DNA of 64,000 bases from Tolypothrix brevis GSE-NOS-MK-07-07A (lineage in GTDB: Bacteria; Cyanobacteriota; Cyanobacteriia; Cyanobacteriales; Nostocaceae). The position numbers were made by a program, and so were the translations under genes. The stretch spans positions 1-64,000 of the forward strand of contig JAHHIJ010000016.1 of NCBI GenBank assembly GCA_019358985.1, in the 5' to 3' direction. A model generated the notes under the pieces. The model made no database searches and was not told the origin of the DNA. It worked only from the letters and a program-made list of their open reading frames with translations. Shown here piece after piece: positions 1 through 8,590 of this stretch. The number at the start of each line of letters is the position of its first letter. Position 1 is the stretch's first letter.

Positions 1-344
1 GGGTTCTGGATAACGCATATTTAATTTCTACGCCTATGTCTATGCCATGTCAGGTTTATTACTTACAATTGTAAAGACGTTCCGGCGGAACGTCTCTACC
101 AAGGGTTCTGGATAACTCATATTTAATTTCTACGCCTATGTCTATGCCATGTCAGGTTTATTACTTACAATTGTAAAGACGTTCCGGCGGAACGTCTCTA
201 CCAGGGGTTCTGGATAACTCATATTTAATTTCTACGCCTATGTCTATGCCATGTCAGGTTTATTACTTACAATTGTAAAGACGTTCCGGCGGAACGTCTC
301 TACCAAGGGTTCTGGATAACGCATATTTAATTTCTACGCCTATA
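1..344. repeat. 102-bp tandem repeat, 3.4 copies
   Basis: Three complete copies start at 1, 103 and 205, and a fourth partial copy runs from 307 to about 344. Copies differ by only one or two bases (for example AACGCAT versus AACTCAT). Each unit contains the palindrome GACGTTCCGGCGGAACGTC, which recurs alone elsewhere in the window. The array may continue upstream of the window. No reading frame is supported in it. Confidence 0.97.
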
Positions 345-450
345 TCTAAATTAACACGATCTGGGACTAATCTAAACAAAGCAGCTAAAGCCGAATGGCG
401 ATCAGTGGCTGTGTGTCACCAACCTCATTTTCAACCGTGCGTAAAATCAC

Positions 451-1161
451 ATGGCTCAACTGCAAAGAATCGCGATCGCACTTTCCCAATTTCAACAAAA
501 TCAAATTCTGCTCACACCACAACAGCAACATTACTTAAGTCGTGTGTTGCGGTTGCAAAAAGGCGATCGCTTTATTGCAATGGATGGTATCAATAAATGG
601 TGGTTAGCGCAATTAGAAGGTGAAGAAGCGCAAATTTTAGAATTACTCTCAGTAGAAACTGAACTACCCGTATCTATTACACTGATGGTAGCTTTGCCAA
701 AAGGTAATGGATTTGATGAAGTCGTGCGCTGTTGTACGGAATTGGGTGTAGCTTATATAGCTCCAGTCATGAGCGATCGCACATTACTTAACCCCAGTCC
801 CCAAAAACTCGAACGCTGGCAACGCATAGCGTCTGAAGCAGCCGAACAATCAGAGCGTTCTTTTGTCCCAACAATCTTAGAACCTATTTCCTTTAACGCT
901 GCTTTATCATTATTTGTCACAAATCACAAATATATTTGCGAGGGACGCCGCAACTACCCCCATTTAAAAAATTACCTGCACAACCAAGGAGAAATGTCAA
1001 TAGTTATTGCTACAGGTCCAGAAGGGGGATGGACAGAAAAAGAACTTGACAACGCTATTCAAGCCGGATTTCAACCAGTTTCCCTTGGTCGTCGCATCCT
1101 CAGAGCCGTCACAGCCCCGATTGTGGCATTGTCCTTAGTTTCCGCAGCTTCTGAAATATAG
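451..1161 (+). CDS. rsmE: 16S rRNA m3U1498 methyltransferase RsmE
   Basis: This 236-residue protein has the layout of the RsmE family: an N-terminal PUA-like RNA-binding domain (roughly residues 1-75) and a C-terminal SPOUT methyltransferase domain with a trefoil knot. The knot motifs are visible: ATGPEGGWTEKE near residue 188 binds S-adenosylmethionine, and LGRRILRAVTAP near residue 212 closes the knot. Members methylate N3 of U1498 in 16S rRNA of the small subunit. The ATG at 451 gives the usual family length. An overlapping frame from 405 is a shadow. The gene stands alone on the plus strand between the 102-bp repeat array and a minus-strand gene. Confidence 0.95.
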   Translation: MAQLQRIAIALSQFQQNQILLTPQQQHYLSRVLRLQKGDRFIAMDGINKWWLAQLEGEEAQILELLSVETELPVSITLMVALPKGNGFDEVVRCCTELGVAYIAPVMSDRTLLNPSPQKLERWQRIASEAAEQSERSFVPTILEPISFNAALSLFVTNHKYICEGRRNYPHLKNYLHNQGEMSIVIATGPEGGWTEKELDNAIQAGFQPVSLGRRILRAVTAPIVALSLVSAASEI

Positions 1162-1276
1162 TATAAGATGAAGTTGCGTTGGCGCTTCGCCTACCGTAGG
1201 TAATCGCCTTTGACTGTAAAGAATATCACACAGTCAGATTTTACACCTTTTGGAGAAACAATATTAGATCAAACAG

Positions 1277-1347
1277 AAATGCTGGGTCAAATTCAGTCTC
1301 ACATTCACCTATTTTGTAGGGAAAAGACTAATTAAGACCCAGCATTT
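1277..1347. repeat. 12-bp inverted repeat
   Basis: AAATGCTGGGTC (1277-1288) pairs perfectly with GACCCAGCATTT (1336-1347) across a 47-base spacer. It lies between the ends of rsmE and the convergent minus-strand gene. The loop is too long for a simple terminator. It could be a small remnant of a palindromic element. Confidence 0.5.
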
Positions 1348-1380
1348 TATTTATGTAGCCGACTCATATTTGAACCAGAG

Positions 1381-1869
1381 TTAACCAGGAGTTTTCACAT
1401 TCCGCGCCATTTCCAAGAAAGAAGTCATGTTTGCACCAGGACGACGACGACCGTTAGAGCTTGTAGCTGAAGGAGCAAGATATTTGGGAGCAAAAGTCGT
1501 TTCAGTTGGTATCTTTGCAACTTTGCTAGCTGCGGGTGTTAGCTCTGGTTTAGGTTCAGCCTTAGGAACCTTGCCATTTTTAGAAGCTTTGACTGACTTG
1601 GAGTCGGCAATTGAAGCAGCAGGTTTTGTTCCATTGGATGACGCTGGGGCTTTAGATGGAACTGTTTCCACTTCTTTTTTAGAATCAGATATAACTGTTT
1701 CGACAGCTTTCTGAGTGTTTGATGCTGCCTTTTTCACAGTCTCTAACGGCTTGATACTTTTTGCCTCGTCTAACTCTAAAAAGTAGCCCTTGCCTTGTTT
1801 CTTACCTGGTAATAGCCCAGTGACAAAACCGAGAATTCCCGCGATTAAGTTTTTGATAAATCCGAACAT
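1381..1869 (-). CDS. Cyanobacterial small protein, function unknown
   Basis: This 162-residue protein begins with a short hydrophobic, glycine-rich helix (residues 1-22, FIKNLIAGILGFVTGLLPG) followed by a basic stretch and then a long Ala/Lys/Pro/Ser-rich, probably disordered middle. The C-terminus ends in a compact RRRPGANMTSFLEMAR block that looks like a conserved motif. An AGGAG ribosome site lies 8 bases before the ATG, which supports the start. The architecture suggests a membrane-surface anchored protein with a flexible linker and a short recognition tail. I do not recognise a characterised family. It converges on rsmE. Confidence 0.8.
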   Translation of the reverse strand: MFGFIKNLIAGILGFVTGLLPGKKQGKGYFLELDEAKSIKPLETVKKAASNTQKAVETVISDSKKEVETVPSKAPASSNGTKPAASIADSKSVKASKNGKVPKAEPKPELTPAASKVAKIPTETTFAPKYLAPSATSSNGRRRPGANMTSFLEMARNVKTPG

Positions 1870-2307
1870 TACAATTACTCCTGCTCTTTAATATTTGGAA
1901 AACTAACCCAGTTGTTAAAAATTACGTCAAAATGTTACATTTTAGGAAATTTTTATTTACTGACCGATTTACTGACACCACCCTACGTATGTGACATTCC
2001 TCATTCGTCTGTGCCGATCCACATTCTAGCTAATAAGAGTATAGGACAAACGTTTTCAACTCTTTTTCGCAAGTAAGCACCAACTCTGTGTGTGGATAAT
2101 TAATTATTGAATTTTACTGTAACTTAGAGCAAGTTTCTGAAAGTTGACTTAACAAAAATTAATATTCTGCACGAAAACTTAAGTGTCTGACTGGAGAAAT
2201 TGGTCGTCTATAAACCAGTAGAGCGAGTGTCATAGTCTGTTAGCGCGATCGCGATCGCACTCTGTTAAATTTTCTACATAATTAGATTGAGATTAGACAT
2301 AATTTGT
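1870..2307. other. Divergent intergenic region
   Basis: This stretch of about 440 bases separates two divergently transcribed genes and so must hold both promoters. It is AT-rich and carries an overlapping HIP1 cluster (GCGATCGCGATCGC) near 2246-2260. I could not assign -35/-10 boxes with confidence and see no RNA gene. Confidence 0.4.
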
Positions 2308-2913
2308 ATGAATACTGAGACACCGCAACGCAATTCCGTGGTATTAGTACATGGTATTAACGATACGGGGCAAGTTTTCCAGACAATGGCGACCTACCTG
2401 AGAAAGCGGGGATGGTCTGTGTATACATTGGATTTAATCCCGAATAACGGTGATTTCGGTCTGGAGAAATTGGCACAGCAAGTAGCTGATTATATTGCCG
2501 ACAAGTTTGCCTCAGAACAACCACTAGATTTAGTTGGTTTTAGTATGGGGGGAATTATCAGCCGTTACTATGTGCAGCGACTGGGGGGAATTAATCGCGT
2601 GCAGCGGTTTATGACAATATCTTCGCCCCATAATGGAACTGCGATCGCTTATGCTTCTCCACGTCCTGGCTGTGTGCAGATGCGTCCTAACAGCGCTTTT
2701 CTCCAAGATTTAAATCGTGACGTAGCGATGTTGAAGCAATTGAATTTTACCTCAATCTGGACACCGTATGATTTAATGATTGTGCCGGCACATAGTTCGC
2801 GTCTTCCACTAGGTACAGAGGTGATAGTACCATCAAAGCTGCACCCTTGGATGTTAACCGACTCACGGTGTTTAGCGGCAGTAGCATCCGCTTTAACATC
2901 AGACCCTAATTAA
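2308..2913 (+). CDS. Triacylglycerol lipase-like alpha/beta hydrolase
   Basis: The protein (201 residues from the ATG at 2308) has the alpha/beta-hydrolase plan. LVHGIND near the N-terminus forms the oxyanion-hole loop, and LVGFSMGG holds the nucleophile serine in a GxSxG elbow. SSPHNGT is the loop typical of EstA/LipA-type lipases, where the acid and histidine follow later; HPWM near residue 182 probably supplies the histidine. A TTG 21 bases upstream would add MRLDIIC, but the ATG is preferred. Substrate is likely an acyl ester, which is inferred from the family. It overlaps the convergent VOC gene by 4 bases at the stop codons. Confidence 0.85.
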   Translation: MNTETPQRNSVVLVHGINDTGQVFQTMATYLRKRGWSVYTLDLIPNNGDFGLEKLAQQVADYIADKFASEQPLDLVGFSMGGIISRYYVQRLGGINRVQRFMTISSPHNGTAIAYASPRPGCVQMRPNSAFLQDLNRDVAMLKQLNFTSIWTPYDLMIVPAHSSRLPLGTEVIVPSKLHPWMLTDSRCLAAVASALTSDPN

Positions 2914-3338
2914 CGGTCGCCAATTTGAGCATACTCAGAAGTTCCAAAAATCGCTTCTGGGTAACGATAATACTTAAACTCCATTAAGTTATAAAAAGGA
3001 TCTTCTAAAAAGAAAGTGCGGTGTTCTAGGGGAGAACCGACAAAGCGGTGTTTCGCTTCTTCAAAAAAAAGTAGCTCTCGTTGTTGCGATCGCTTTAATA
3101 AATCCTCCCAATCACCTTCAGCACCAAAAATTAGCCCAAAGTGTCTGGGATAGATACCGCGTTGGGGTATTAAAGGTTCTTTAGTCATGTGCGCTACCAA
3201 CTGATGACCGTAGAGATTGAGAATCAGCGCGTGCTTGTTTTCGCGACCAGCAACGCAACCCAACCCATCGACATAATACGCTTTAGTTTGGGCAATGTCA
3301 GTAACCGGGAAAGCGAGATGAAATAATATTTGGTTCAT
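2910..3338 (-). CDS. VOC-superfamily (glyoxalase/dioxygenase-fold) protein
   Basis: This 142-residue protein shows the paired beta-alpha-beta-beta-beta modules of the vicinal oxygen chelate fold. LFHLAFPVTDIAQTKAYY opens module one (candidate metal ligand His8) and RHFGLIF opens module two. NLMEFKYYRYP near the C-terminus carries the usual final glutamate ligand. The length fits a single-subunit VOC protein that dimerises. The specific reaction cannot be told: the family includes glyoxalase I, ring-cleaving dioxygenases and antibiotic-binding proteins. An AAGGT ribosome site precedes the ATG. The gene is convergent with the lipase and overlaps it by 4 bases. Confidence 0.85.
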   Translation of the reverse strand: MNQILFHLAFPVTDIAQTKAYYVDGLGCVAGRENKHALILNLYGHQLVAHMTKEPLIPQRGIYPRHFGLIFGAEGDWEDLLKRSQQRELLFFEEAKHRFVGSPLEHRTFFLEDPFYNLMEFKYYRYPEAIFGTSEYAQIGDR

Positions 3339-3437
3339 AGATAAGACCTTAAAGACTCAGTATTTACAATTTACAAGGATGGATGGTTGAAAACCCAGTT
3401 TGCCCAATAATTGGACTTTGGACAAAAAAATTCGAGC

Positions 3438-3789
3438 TTAGAGGTTGTTTGAAAAGTAGTTAGCTGTGTTTTTAGGCACTTATTAGACATCTCCAGAAAT
3501 TAATTATGCGTTGCCCCAAACCCTTGTAGAGACGTAGCACTGCTACGTCTTTACCTCTTTTCCAACAGATGTCTATTGATCCGAACAAACCCACGCCAGT
3601 CGCTCCACTTGGGGAGACCCCAAGACCGCGCTGGCTGCCCTTAAAAAGGGTGCAACCGGAATCAAAGTCCCCCTTTTTAAGGGCAGCCACTGCGTTGGGC
3701 GGGTTTCCCGACTTGAAGCACGTGGCGTGGATTTAGAGGGATCTAGAACGTTTTGCTACCAAGAAGAGGACTTTTCAAACATCCTCTTA
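3438..3789. mobile_element. MITE-like element with 20-bp terminal inverted repeats
   Basis: TTAGAGGTTGTTTGAAAAGT at 3438-3457 is matched in inverted orientation at 3770-3789 with two mismatches. The 350-bp interior codes for nothing convincing. It holds a smaller palindromic element (3484-3575) and a further inverted repeat built on GGCTGCCCTTAAAAAGGG (about 3633-3650 against 3671-3688). It is read as a non-autonomous transposon remnant with nested insertions. Confidence 0.7.
3484..3575. mobile_element. Small nested MITE (TAGACATCT ends)
   Basis: TAGACATCT (3484-3492) and AGATGTCTA (3567-3575) are perfect terminal inverted repeats around the palindrome GACGTAGCACTGCTACGTC. A second copy with the same ends and the same type of core lies at 62824-62897, which supports a mobile family. 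Confidence 0.6.
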
Positions 3790-3931
3790 GAGGGTGTTTA
3801 TAAATAAAATCTGTCATTCTGAGGAACGAAGAATCTATGGTTTGAAGCTCCGTTCAGCATCTCTGAACGGAGCTATAGCGCAGTGAAGCATGACAAATTA
3901 GGTTTTTTGCCGAATTTATAAACACCCTCTA
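3788..3931. mobile_element. 144-bp MITE with perfect 18-bp terminal repeats
   Basis: TAGAGGGTGTTTATAAAT (3788-3805) and its exact reverse complement (3914-3931) bound a 144-bp non-coding segment. The interior includes an inverted pair built on CTCCGTTCAG/CTGAACGGAG. Its left end abuts and slightly overlaps the right end of the 3438-3789 element, so one has landed at the edge of the other. Confidence 0.8.
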
Positions 3932-4140
3932 AGGATCAAGCTTAGTGCGATCGCTTTTTTGTAGGCAGAAGTGCGATCGCTTTTGTGTGGGGAGATAAGC
4001 GATCGCTTTTGATTTGGAGGAGTGCATAGGTGTAGCTCATTGTGGTGCGATCGCTGACAAAATATGCGCTACACCAGTGATAGAAAAATTTCCACACAGT
4101 GTGATCGCCCAAACGCTGGCTTTAGTGCGATCGCTCAGTT
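3932..4140. repeat. HIP1-spaced degenerate repeats, left flank of DUF4160/DUF2442 pair
   Basis: GTGCGATCGCTTTT is repeated at irregular 20-40 base spacing, with G/T-rich linkers such as TGTAGGCAGAA and TGTGGGGAGA. The same mosaic resumes at 4690 on the other side of the gene pair. No reading frame is convincing. Confidence 0.75.
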
Positions 4141-4193
4141 ACACTAATTTTAGTATTGAGACAATAGGTTAAAATATAGTGCAATGAAAGCAA

Positions 4194-4451
4194 ATGCCAA
4201 CAATTCTATATATAAGGGGATGGCGATTTTTCTTTTATTCAGACGAAGGAAATGAGCCGATTCATATTCATGTGCAGAAAGCAGACAGTGAATGTAAATA
4301 TTGGCTAGACATCGATCTATACGAAATTCGTCAGGCTTATTCCTATGGAATGTCATCACGAGATACGCGAGAAGTCAAGAAGATCATCTTGCAAAACTTT
4401 GATGAAATAGTAGATGAATGGCAAACATTTAGGAATCAACAAAATGGATAA
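4194..4451 (+). CDS. DUF4160 protein, putative toxin-antitoxin partner
   Basis: This 85-residue protein matches the DUF4160 pattern: an N-terminal MPTI, then GWRFFFYSDEGNEPIHIHV (histidines in an HIHV motif, near residue 27), then a short acidic helix with a C-terminal LQNFDEIVDEW. DUF4160 genes are usually followed by a DUF2442 gene, and that is so here, with the two reading frames overlapping by 8 bases. The pair is widely suspected to be a type II toxin-antitoxin or stress module; biochemical function is not established. It sits in a sea of HIP1-spaced repeats. Confidence 0.85.
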   Translation: MPTILYIRGWRFFFYSDEGNEPIHIHVQKADSECKYWLDIDLYEIRQAYSYGMSSRDTREVKKIILQNFDEIVDEWQTFRNQQNG

Positions 4452-4689
4452 GCAATGCAGTGTATCAAACATTGACTTTAATGGAGAGTTGATGATTCTA
4501 TCAGTAGATGGGAAAACTTATCAAATCCCAATTGTCCAAGCATCTAAGCGACTTGCTCAAGCCACAGATATGGAGCGGAAAATGTATCGGATTTCTCCAT
4601 CTGGTTATGGTATTCATTGGTACGCCATTGACGAAGATTTGACAACTCAAGGACTAATCAAACTAGCAGAGATCGCCAAGACAGCCTAA
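4444..4689 (+). CDS. DUF2442 protein
   Basis: The ATG at 4444 overlaps the stop of the DUF4160 gene (ATGGATAA), giving 81 residues. The sequence fits DUF2442: a beta-strand pair around LMILSVDGKTYQIP, a central helix (ASKRLAQAT), then YRISPSGYGIHWYAIDEDL, the family's characteristic WxxxDEDL segment. DUF2442 proteins are small DNA-binding-like folds usually paired with DUF4160. Translational coupling to the upstream gene suggests one complex. Which partner would be toxin and which antitoxin cannot be decided from sequence. Confidence 0.85.
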   Translation: MDKQCSVSNIDFNGELMILSVDGKTYQIPIVQASKRLAQATDMERKMYRISPSGYGIHWYAIDEDLTTQGLIKLAEIAKTA

Positions 4690-5339
4690 AGTGCGATAGC
4701 AAAGCGCTGCTGCAAGCAGATCGCTTTTTGGGATAAGGATGGGCGATCGCTTTTGTGTAGGGAGTGCGATCCTGAGGGGAAATTTGGAAGTGCGATCCTG
4801 AAGGGGATGTTGGAAGGGCGATCGCTTTTGTGTCGGGAGAAGGGCGATCGCTTTTGTGTAGGTAGAAGTGCTATCGCCTTTTTTACAGGAGTGCGATCGC
4901 TTTTTTGTGGGGAGAAGTACGATCGCCTGATCTTGTAGGGTGCGTTAATGATAGCGTAACGCACCCTGTAAACTATAATTATAGATGAAGGGCGATCGCT
5001 TTACATACGCAAAAGCAACAGGACATAGAAATAAAGAAAATAAGAATTATAAATAAAGGTGGTGGTCGGAAAGTTTTGCAATTGGCGATCGCGAGGGTGA
5101 AAGCAAGTCATAGAAAGACATTAATTATTACTAATGCTCCAAGGGTGTTAGCACTGAAACAATTTCACCCACGCCCAAATCACCAATCAAGACTTTATAG
5201 TAAAAAAAGCGATCGCCCGACGATAACAACCCAGCATAATAAAGCATAATTAACATCTATAGCTTTTAGCTTCACTCTTTCAGCCACAAGCTCAGATGTT
5301 GACTGCTCAAGGCTTTCGATTCAACTTAACAAATTGACG
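4690..5339. repeat. HIP1-spaced repeat mosaic, right flank, and intergenic region
   Basis: From 4690 to about 4930 the unit GCGATCGCTTTTGTGTAGGG, or decayed forms of it such as GTGCGATCCTGAGGGG, recurs roughly eight times. A hairpin GGTGCGTTA...TAACGCACC follows at about 4939-4966. The remaining stretch to the next gene at 5340 is AT-rich and holds no convincing gene. Confidence 0.7.
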
Positions 5340-6362
5340 ATGAATCCAGAACAAGTCAAATATTCTCTAAATATCTCACCAGCGATGCGCGTCGGAGTAT
5401 TGGGTTTCGGTGGACTAGGACAAGCTGCCGCTAAAGTACTCGCTGGGAAACGGGAAATGATTTTAGTCGCAGCAGCCGACAAAGAAGGCTACGCATACAC
5501 CGAGTCGGGTTTAAATGCTCAAAATTGTATTACAGCTTATAACTCTCAAGGTTCAGTGGGTTATTTAGAACCAACTGGTACTTTAACAAATCGCAGTATT
5601 CAAGAATTAATCGAAAGCGCTCATTCTGTAGATGGGTATTTTCTCGCTTTACCAAACCTACCCAATAATTTTATCGCTTCTGTAGCGCAGGAGTTTATTA
5701 AATCAGGTTGGCGTGGGGTGCTAGTGGATGGGATTAAGCGTACCAGCGCGGTAGAACAACTGCTAGCGATGAAAGAGGAATTGCAAGCTGCGGGAATTAC
5801 TTACATGACTGGGTGTGGTGCAACACCAGGATTGTTAACCGCTGCCGCTGCATTAGCTGCCCAAAGCTACGCAGAAATACATAAAGTTGAAATTACCTTT
5901 GGCGTAGGAATTGCTAATTGGGAAGCTTACCGTGCCACGATCCGCGAAGATATTGCTCATATGCCAGGTTACAGTGTAGAAACTGCCAGAGCTATGAGTG
6001 ATGCAGAAGTAGAAACCTTGTTGGATAAAACCAATGGTGTGCTGACGTTAGAGAATATGGAACATGCCGATGATGTGATGTTGGAATTAGCGGGGATTTG
6101 TTCACGCGATCGCGTTATAGTTGGTGGCATAGTTGATACCCGCAACGCTAAAAAGCCCCTCAGCACCAACGTGAAAATCACCGGTCGCACCTTTGAAGGG
6201 AAAATTTCCACCCATACCTTCATCTTAGGCGACGAAACCAGCATGGCAGCAAATGTCTGTGGACCAGCCTTTGGCTATCTCAAAGCTGGTATGCAATTGC
6301 ACAAACGCGGCATTTATGGAATATTCACCGCTGCGGAAATTATGCCCCACTTCGTCAAGTAA
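5340..6362 (+). CDS. Saccharopine-dehydrogenase-like NAD(P)-binding oxidoreductase
   Basis: The 340-residue protein opens with a Rossmann nucleotide-binding motif, [19 protein letters not shown] (residues 18-36), and continues as a homoserine/saccharopine-dehydrogenase-type two-domain enzyme. [18 protein letters not shown] near residue 160 is typical of this group, and the C-terminal half is conserved in style with [17 protein letters not shown]. The substrate is unknown; related cyanobacterial proteins are annotated only as saccharopine dehydrogenase-like. A TTG at 5334 is an alternative start, but ATG at 5340 is more likely. The gene is monocistronic, with a palindromic repeat just after its stop. 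Confidence 0.8.
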   Translation: MNPEQVKYSLNISPAMRVGVLGFGGLGQAAAKVLAGKREMILVAAADKEGYAYTESGLNAQNCITAYNSQGSVGYLEPTGTLTNRSIQELIESAHSVDGYFLALPNLPNNFIASVAQEFIKSGWRGVLVDGIKRTSAVEQLLAMKEELQAAGITYMTGCGATPGLLTAAAALAAQSYAEIHKVEITFGVGIANWEAYRATIREDIAHMPGYSVETARAMSDAEVETLLDKTNGVLTLENMEHADDVMLELAGICSRDRVIVGGIVDTRNAKKPLSTNVKITGRTFEGKISTHTFILGDETSMAANVCGPAFGYLKAGMQLHKRGIYGIFTAAEIMPHFVK

Positions 6363-6369
6363 TAGTTAG

Positions 6370-6398
6370 GTAGAGACGTTCCAACGGAACGTCTCTAC
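6370..6398. repeat. Dispersed palindrome, GACGTTCC family
   Basis: A 29-base near-perfect palindrome, with core GACGTTCCAACGGAACGTC and arms GTAGA/TCTAC. It lies 7 bases after a stop codon and could act as a hairpin at the mRNA 3' end. The same family is at 71, 173, 275, 20961, 30711, 31479 and 60342. Confidence 0.9.
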
Positions 6399-6461
6399 AT
6401 ACAATTTTTTATCACCAATTACTTAACACTAACTGGATTAACTTTTAACTCCTAACTTGTT

Positions 6462-7019
6462 CTAAGTTAATGGACTTTCTGGAGAGAAAACTTCTAATAT
6501 ATTTTCCTCCGGCAGTGATTCTGGTATTTGAATTATAAATGGCAAAGATGCCCCGACAAGACCGCGCTTTATGTGTTCTGGTGTCTCGGCAAATACTACA
6601 AATAAGGGATATATACTATTTATTCCATCATTTAAAATATGATTGTAGCGGGGAGGCATGAGCCACTGATATTCTTTATCTAGGCAAACTTGAGTTTGTC
6701 GCCAACGTCCCAATAACTGAGAAAAATCTTCGTGAGGACGATGAATAAAAATTAAAATTTCCACACCAGTTTTGATTTTCCACTCAGGATCACACATTAA
6801 AATTGCCACATCACAAGGTAGACAAATAGTCGTTTTTTCTGCTGAGGTATTGTAAAGACGGATAATTGGCAGAGGAATAGTGATAACGCTTTCATCTGGA
6901 CGGCGTAAACTGGGAATCATTTCCAAATATGGTCGATATTCCTTGAGAAGTGCGATCGCCGACAAGGAATTGCTATATTCAGCCAAGCTAGTTTCGTAAT
7001 AAAATTTTTGCACAATCAT
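6462..7019 (-). CDS. Hypothetical protein, function unknown
   Basis: This 185-residue soluble protein has no signal peptide or membrane helix. It shows alternating short beta strands and turns (IITIPLPIIRLYNTS, ILIFIHRPHEDF, LFVVFAETPEHIKRG, FIIQIPESLPEENI). It has no motif I recognise. The even codon use and HIP1 site inside argue for a native gene. It sits downstream of the convergent saccharopine-like gene, and the pilB-pilT-pilC run reads towards its 5' end from the other side of a MITE; no functional link is visible. Confidence 0.7.
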   Translation of the reverse strand: MIVQKFYYETSLAEYSNSLSAIALLKEYRPYLEMIPSLRRPDESVITIPLPIIRLYNTSAEKTTICLPCDVAILMCDPEWKIKTGVEILIFIHRPHEDFSQLLGRWRQTQVCLDKEYQWLMPPRYNHILNDGINSIYPLFVVFAETPEHIKRGLVGASLPFIIQIPESLPEENILEVFSPESPLT

Positions 7020-7063
7020 AATTTAATAAATTAGTTAAGTAGAGACCTTACAAAAGGTTTTTA

Positions 7064-7180
7064 ATACCATTTCTATATGAAGATTCGTCTAATTTAGCCC
7101 ACGCAGGTAAGCTCTTGTTCCTTTAGCCCCAGGCTTCTAGCCTGTGGGCAATGAAGCGCAACCTCACATAGAATTGGTAT
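7064..7180. mobile_element. 117-bp MITE-like element
   Basis: ATACCATTTCTATATGAAG at the left (from 7064) matches the inverted right end (to 7180) at about 16 of 19 positions. The interior holds an imperfect hairpin built from TAGCCCACGCAGG and CCTGTGGGC. The element lies only 14 bases beyond the pilC stop codon, so it may form the 3' end of the pil transcript. Confidence 0.65.
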
Positions 7181-7193
7181 AACTTTTAATCGT

Positions 7194-8414
7194 CTATCCC
7201 AGCTTTTCAAATATCTTAAACAGAGGCAAGTACATCGCCAGCAAAATCGTACCAACCATTCCCCCCAAAACCACAATCATAATTGGTTCCAAAATGCTGG
7301 TTAGTGCTTTTACTGACTGCTCAACTTCATCCTCATAAAAATCGGCAACTTTCATTAACATCCCATCTATTTCACCAGTTTCTTCGCCGATACTAATCAT
7401 TTGAATTGCCATAGCCGGAAAAACTTTTTCTTTTTGCAAGGCAATGCTGATCATACCTCCTTGTTGAATTTCGACACGCGCTGCATCAATAGCATTAGCA
7501 ATTACTTGATTTCCTGACGTGTCGCGGACAATTTCTAAAGAAGTAAGAATTGGTACACCTGAACGAGTCAAAGCACCAAAAGTCCGGCTAAAACGGGCAA
7601 CTGCGGATTTTTGGATCAAATCACCAAATAACGGCATTTTCAGAGAAAGGCGATCGATAGTTACGCGACCGACAGCAGTTTTGTAGTACTGTTTATAGGC
7701 AATTGACATACCGATAACAGTGCCAAATATAAGAACAATTCGCCAACTTCTCAAAATTTCACTACAATCCATCAAGAATTGCGTTAGAGGAGGCAATTCA
7801 GTGCCTATATCTTTAAAAATACCCGCAAAAATTGGGATCAGAAAAATCGTCATCCCTAGAAAAATTGAAGTTGCCAAAAAACCTACAACCATTGGATAAG
7901 ACAATGCTGATTTAATTTGGTTTTGTAATCGGGCAACATCTTCCAATAACTTCGCCAAACGATTCATTACTTCATCTAAAACACCGCCAACTTCACCCGC
8001 TTGAACCATGCTGACATACAAACCATCAAAACACTGAGGATGCTTCCGCATCGAGTCAGAAAGATTCATTCCATTTTGGACATCAGCGCTAATTTCTATC
8101 AGCGATTGTTTTAATTTAGGATTGCTACATTGCTCAGACAGCACCCCCAAACTTCTAACAATTGCTACTCCCGCATTGGTTAGAGCCGCAAATTGACGAG
8201 AAAAGACAGCTTTATCCTTAACAGAAACCTCAGTCATTGCTGTCTGTAATTTATTCAAGTCAAAGCTGCCAAAACCTTGAGCTTGCTTAAGTTCTTGAAT
8301 TACAAAACCCTGCTGTTTCAGAGTAGTACGTGCTTGCCCTACAGATTCTGCAACAACTTTTTCTGTTCGAGATTTTCCTTCAGAATCTCGAACACGAGCA
8401 ACAAATTTTGGCAT
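7194..8414 (-). CDS. pilC: Type IV pilus inner-membrane platform protein PilC
   Basis: The 406-residue protein contains the duplicated T2SS-F domain. Repeat one (about residues 70-195) includes FSRQFAALTNAGV and ends in the membrane segment VVGFLATSIFLGMTIFLIPIF. Repeat two (about 270-400) includes FSRTFGALTRSGVPIL and ends with a membrane helix IMIVVLGGMVGTILLAMYLPLF. PilC anchors the PilB and PilT motors at the inner membrane and couples them to pilin assembly. It is last in a minus-strand run pilB-pilT-pilC. The length is typical. Confidence 0.95.
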   Translation of the reverse strand: MPKFVARVRDSEGKSRTEKVVAESVGQARTTLKQQGFVIQELKQAQGFGSFDLNKLQTAMTEVSVKDKAVFSRQFAALTNAGVAIVRSLGVLSEQCSNPKLKQSLIEISADVQNGMNLSDSMRKHPQCFDGLYVSMVQAGEVGGVLDEVMNRLAKLLEDVARLQNQIKSALSYPMVVGFLATSIFLGMTIFLIPIFAGIFKDIGTELPPLTQFLMDCSEILRSWRIVLIFGTVIGMSIAYKQYYKTAVGRVTIDRLSLKMPLFGDLIQKSAVARFSRTFGALTRSGVPILTSLEIVRDTSGNQVIANAIDAARVEIQQGGMISIALQKEKVFPAMAIQMISIGEETGEIDGMLMKVADFYEDEVEQSVKALTSILEPIMIVVLGGMVGTILLAMYLPLFKIFEKLG

Positions 8415-8590
8415 AGATTATATATATTTTAGATTGGTAATTGGGCGATTTGAGGAGGGGAAAAGGGTCAGAGTAAAAGGTATGGAAATAAAGCGCCTTC
8501 CTCAGCGGGATCGGTTTCCGTCCCGTTGACGTTTGTAAGAAGAGTTATTTGAATGCGTGTATTATGTTTTTCTTTCCCTTTCCCTTCTTC

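Noticed and set aside
3472-3690. Minus-strand 72-residue frame inside the nested MITE region
   Set aside because: It is built from repeat sequence and a palindrome, has no family match and no ribosome site.
4686-4964. Minus-strand 92-residue frame with repeated KSDRP peptides
   Set aside because: The repeating peptide is the translation of HIP1-spaced repeats, which are open in several frames.
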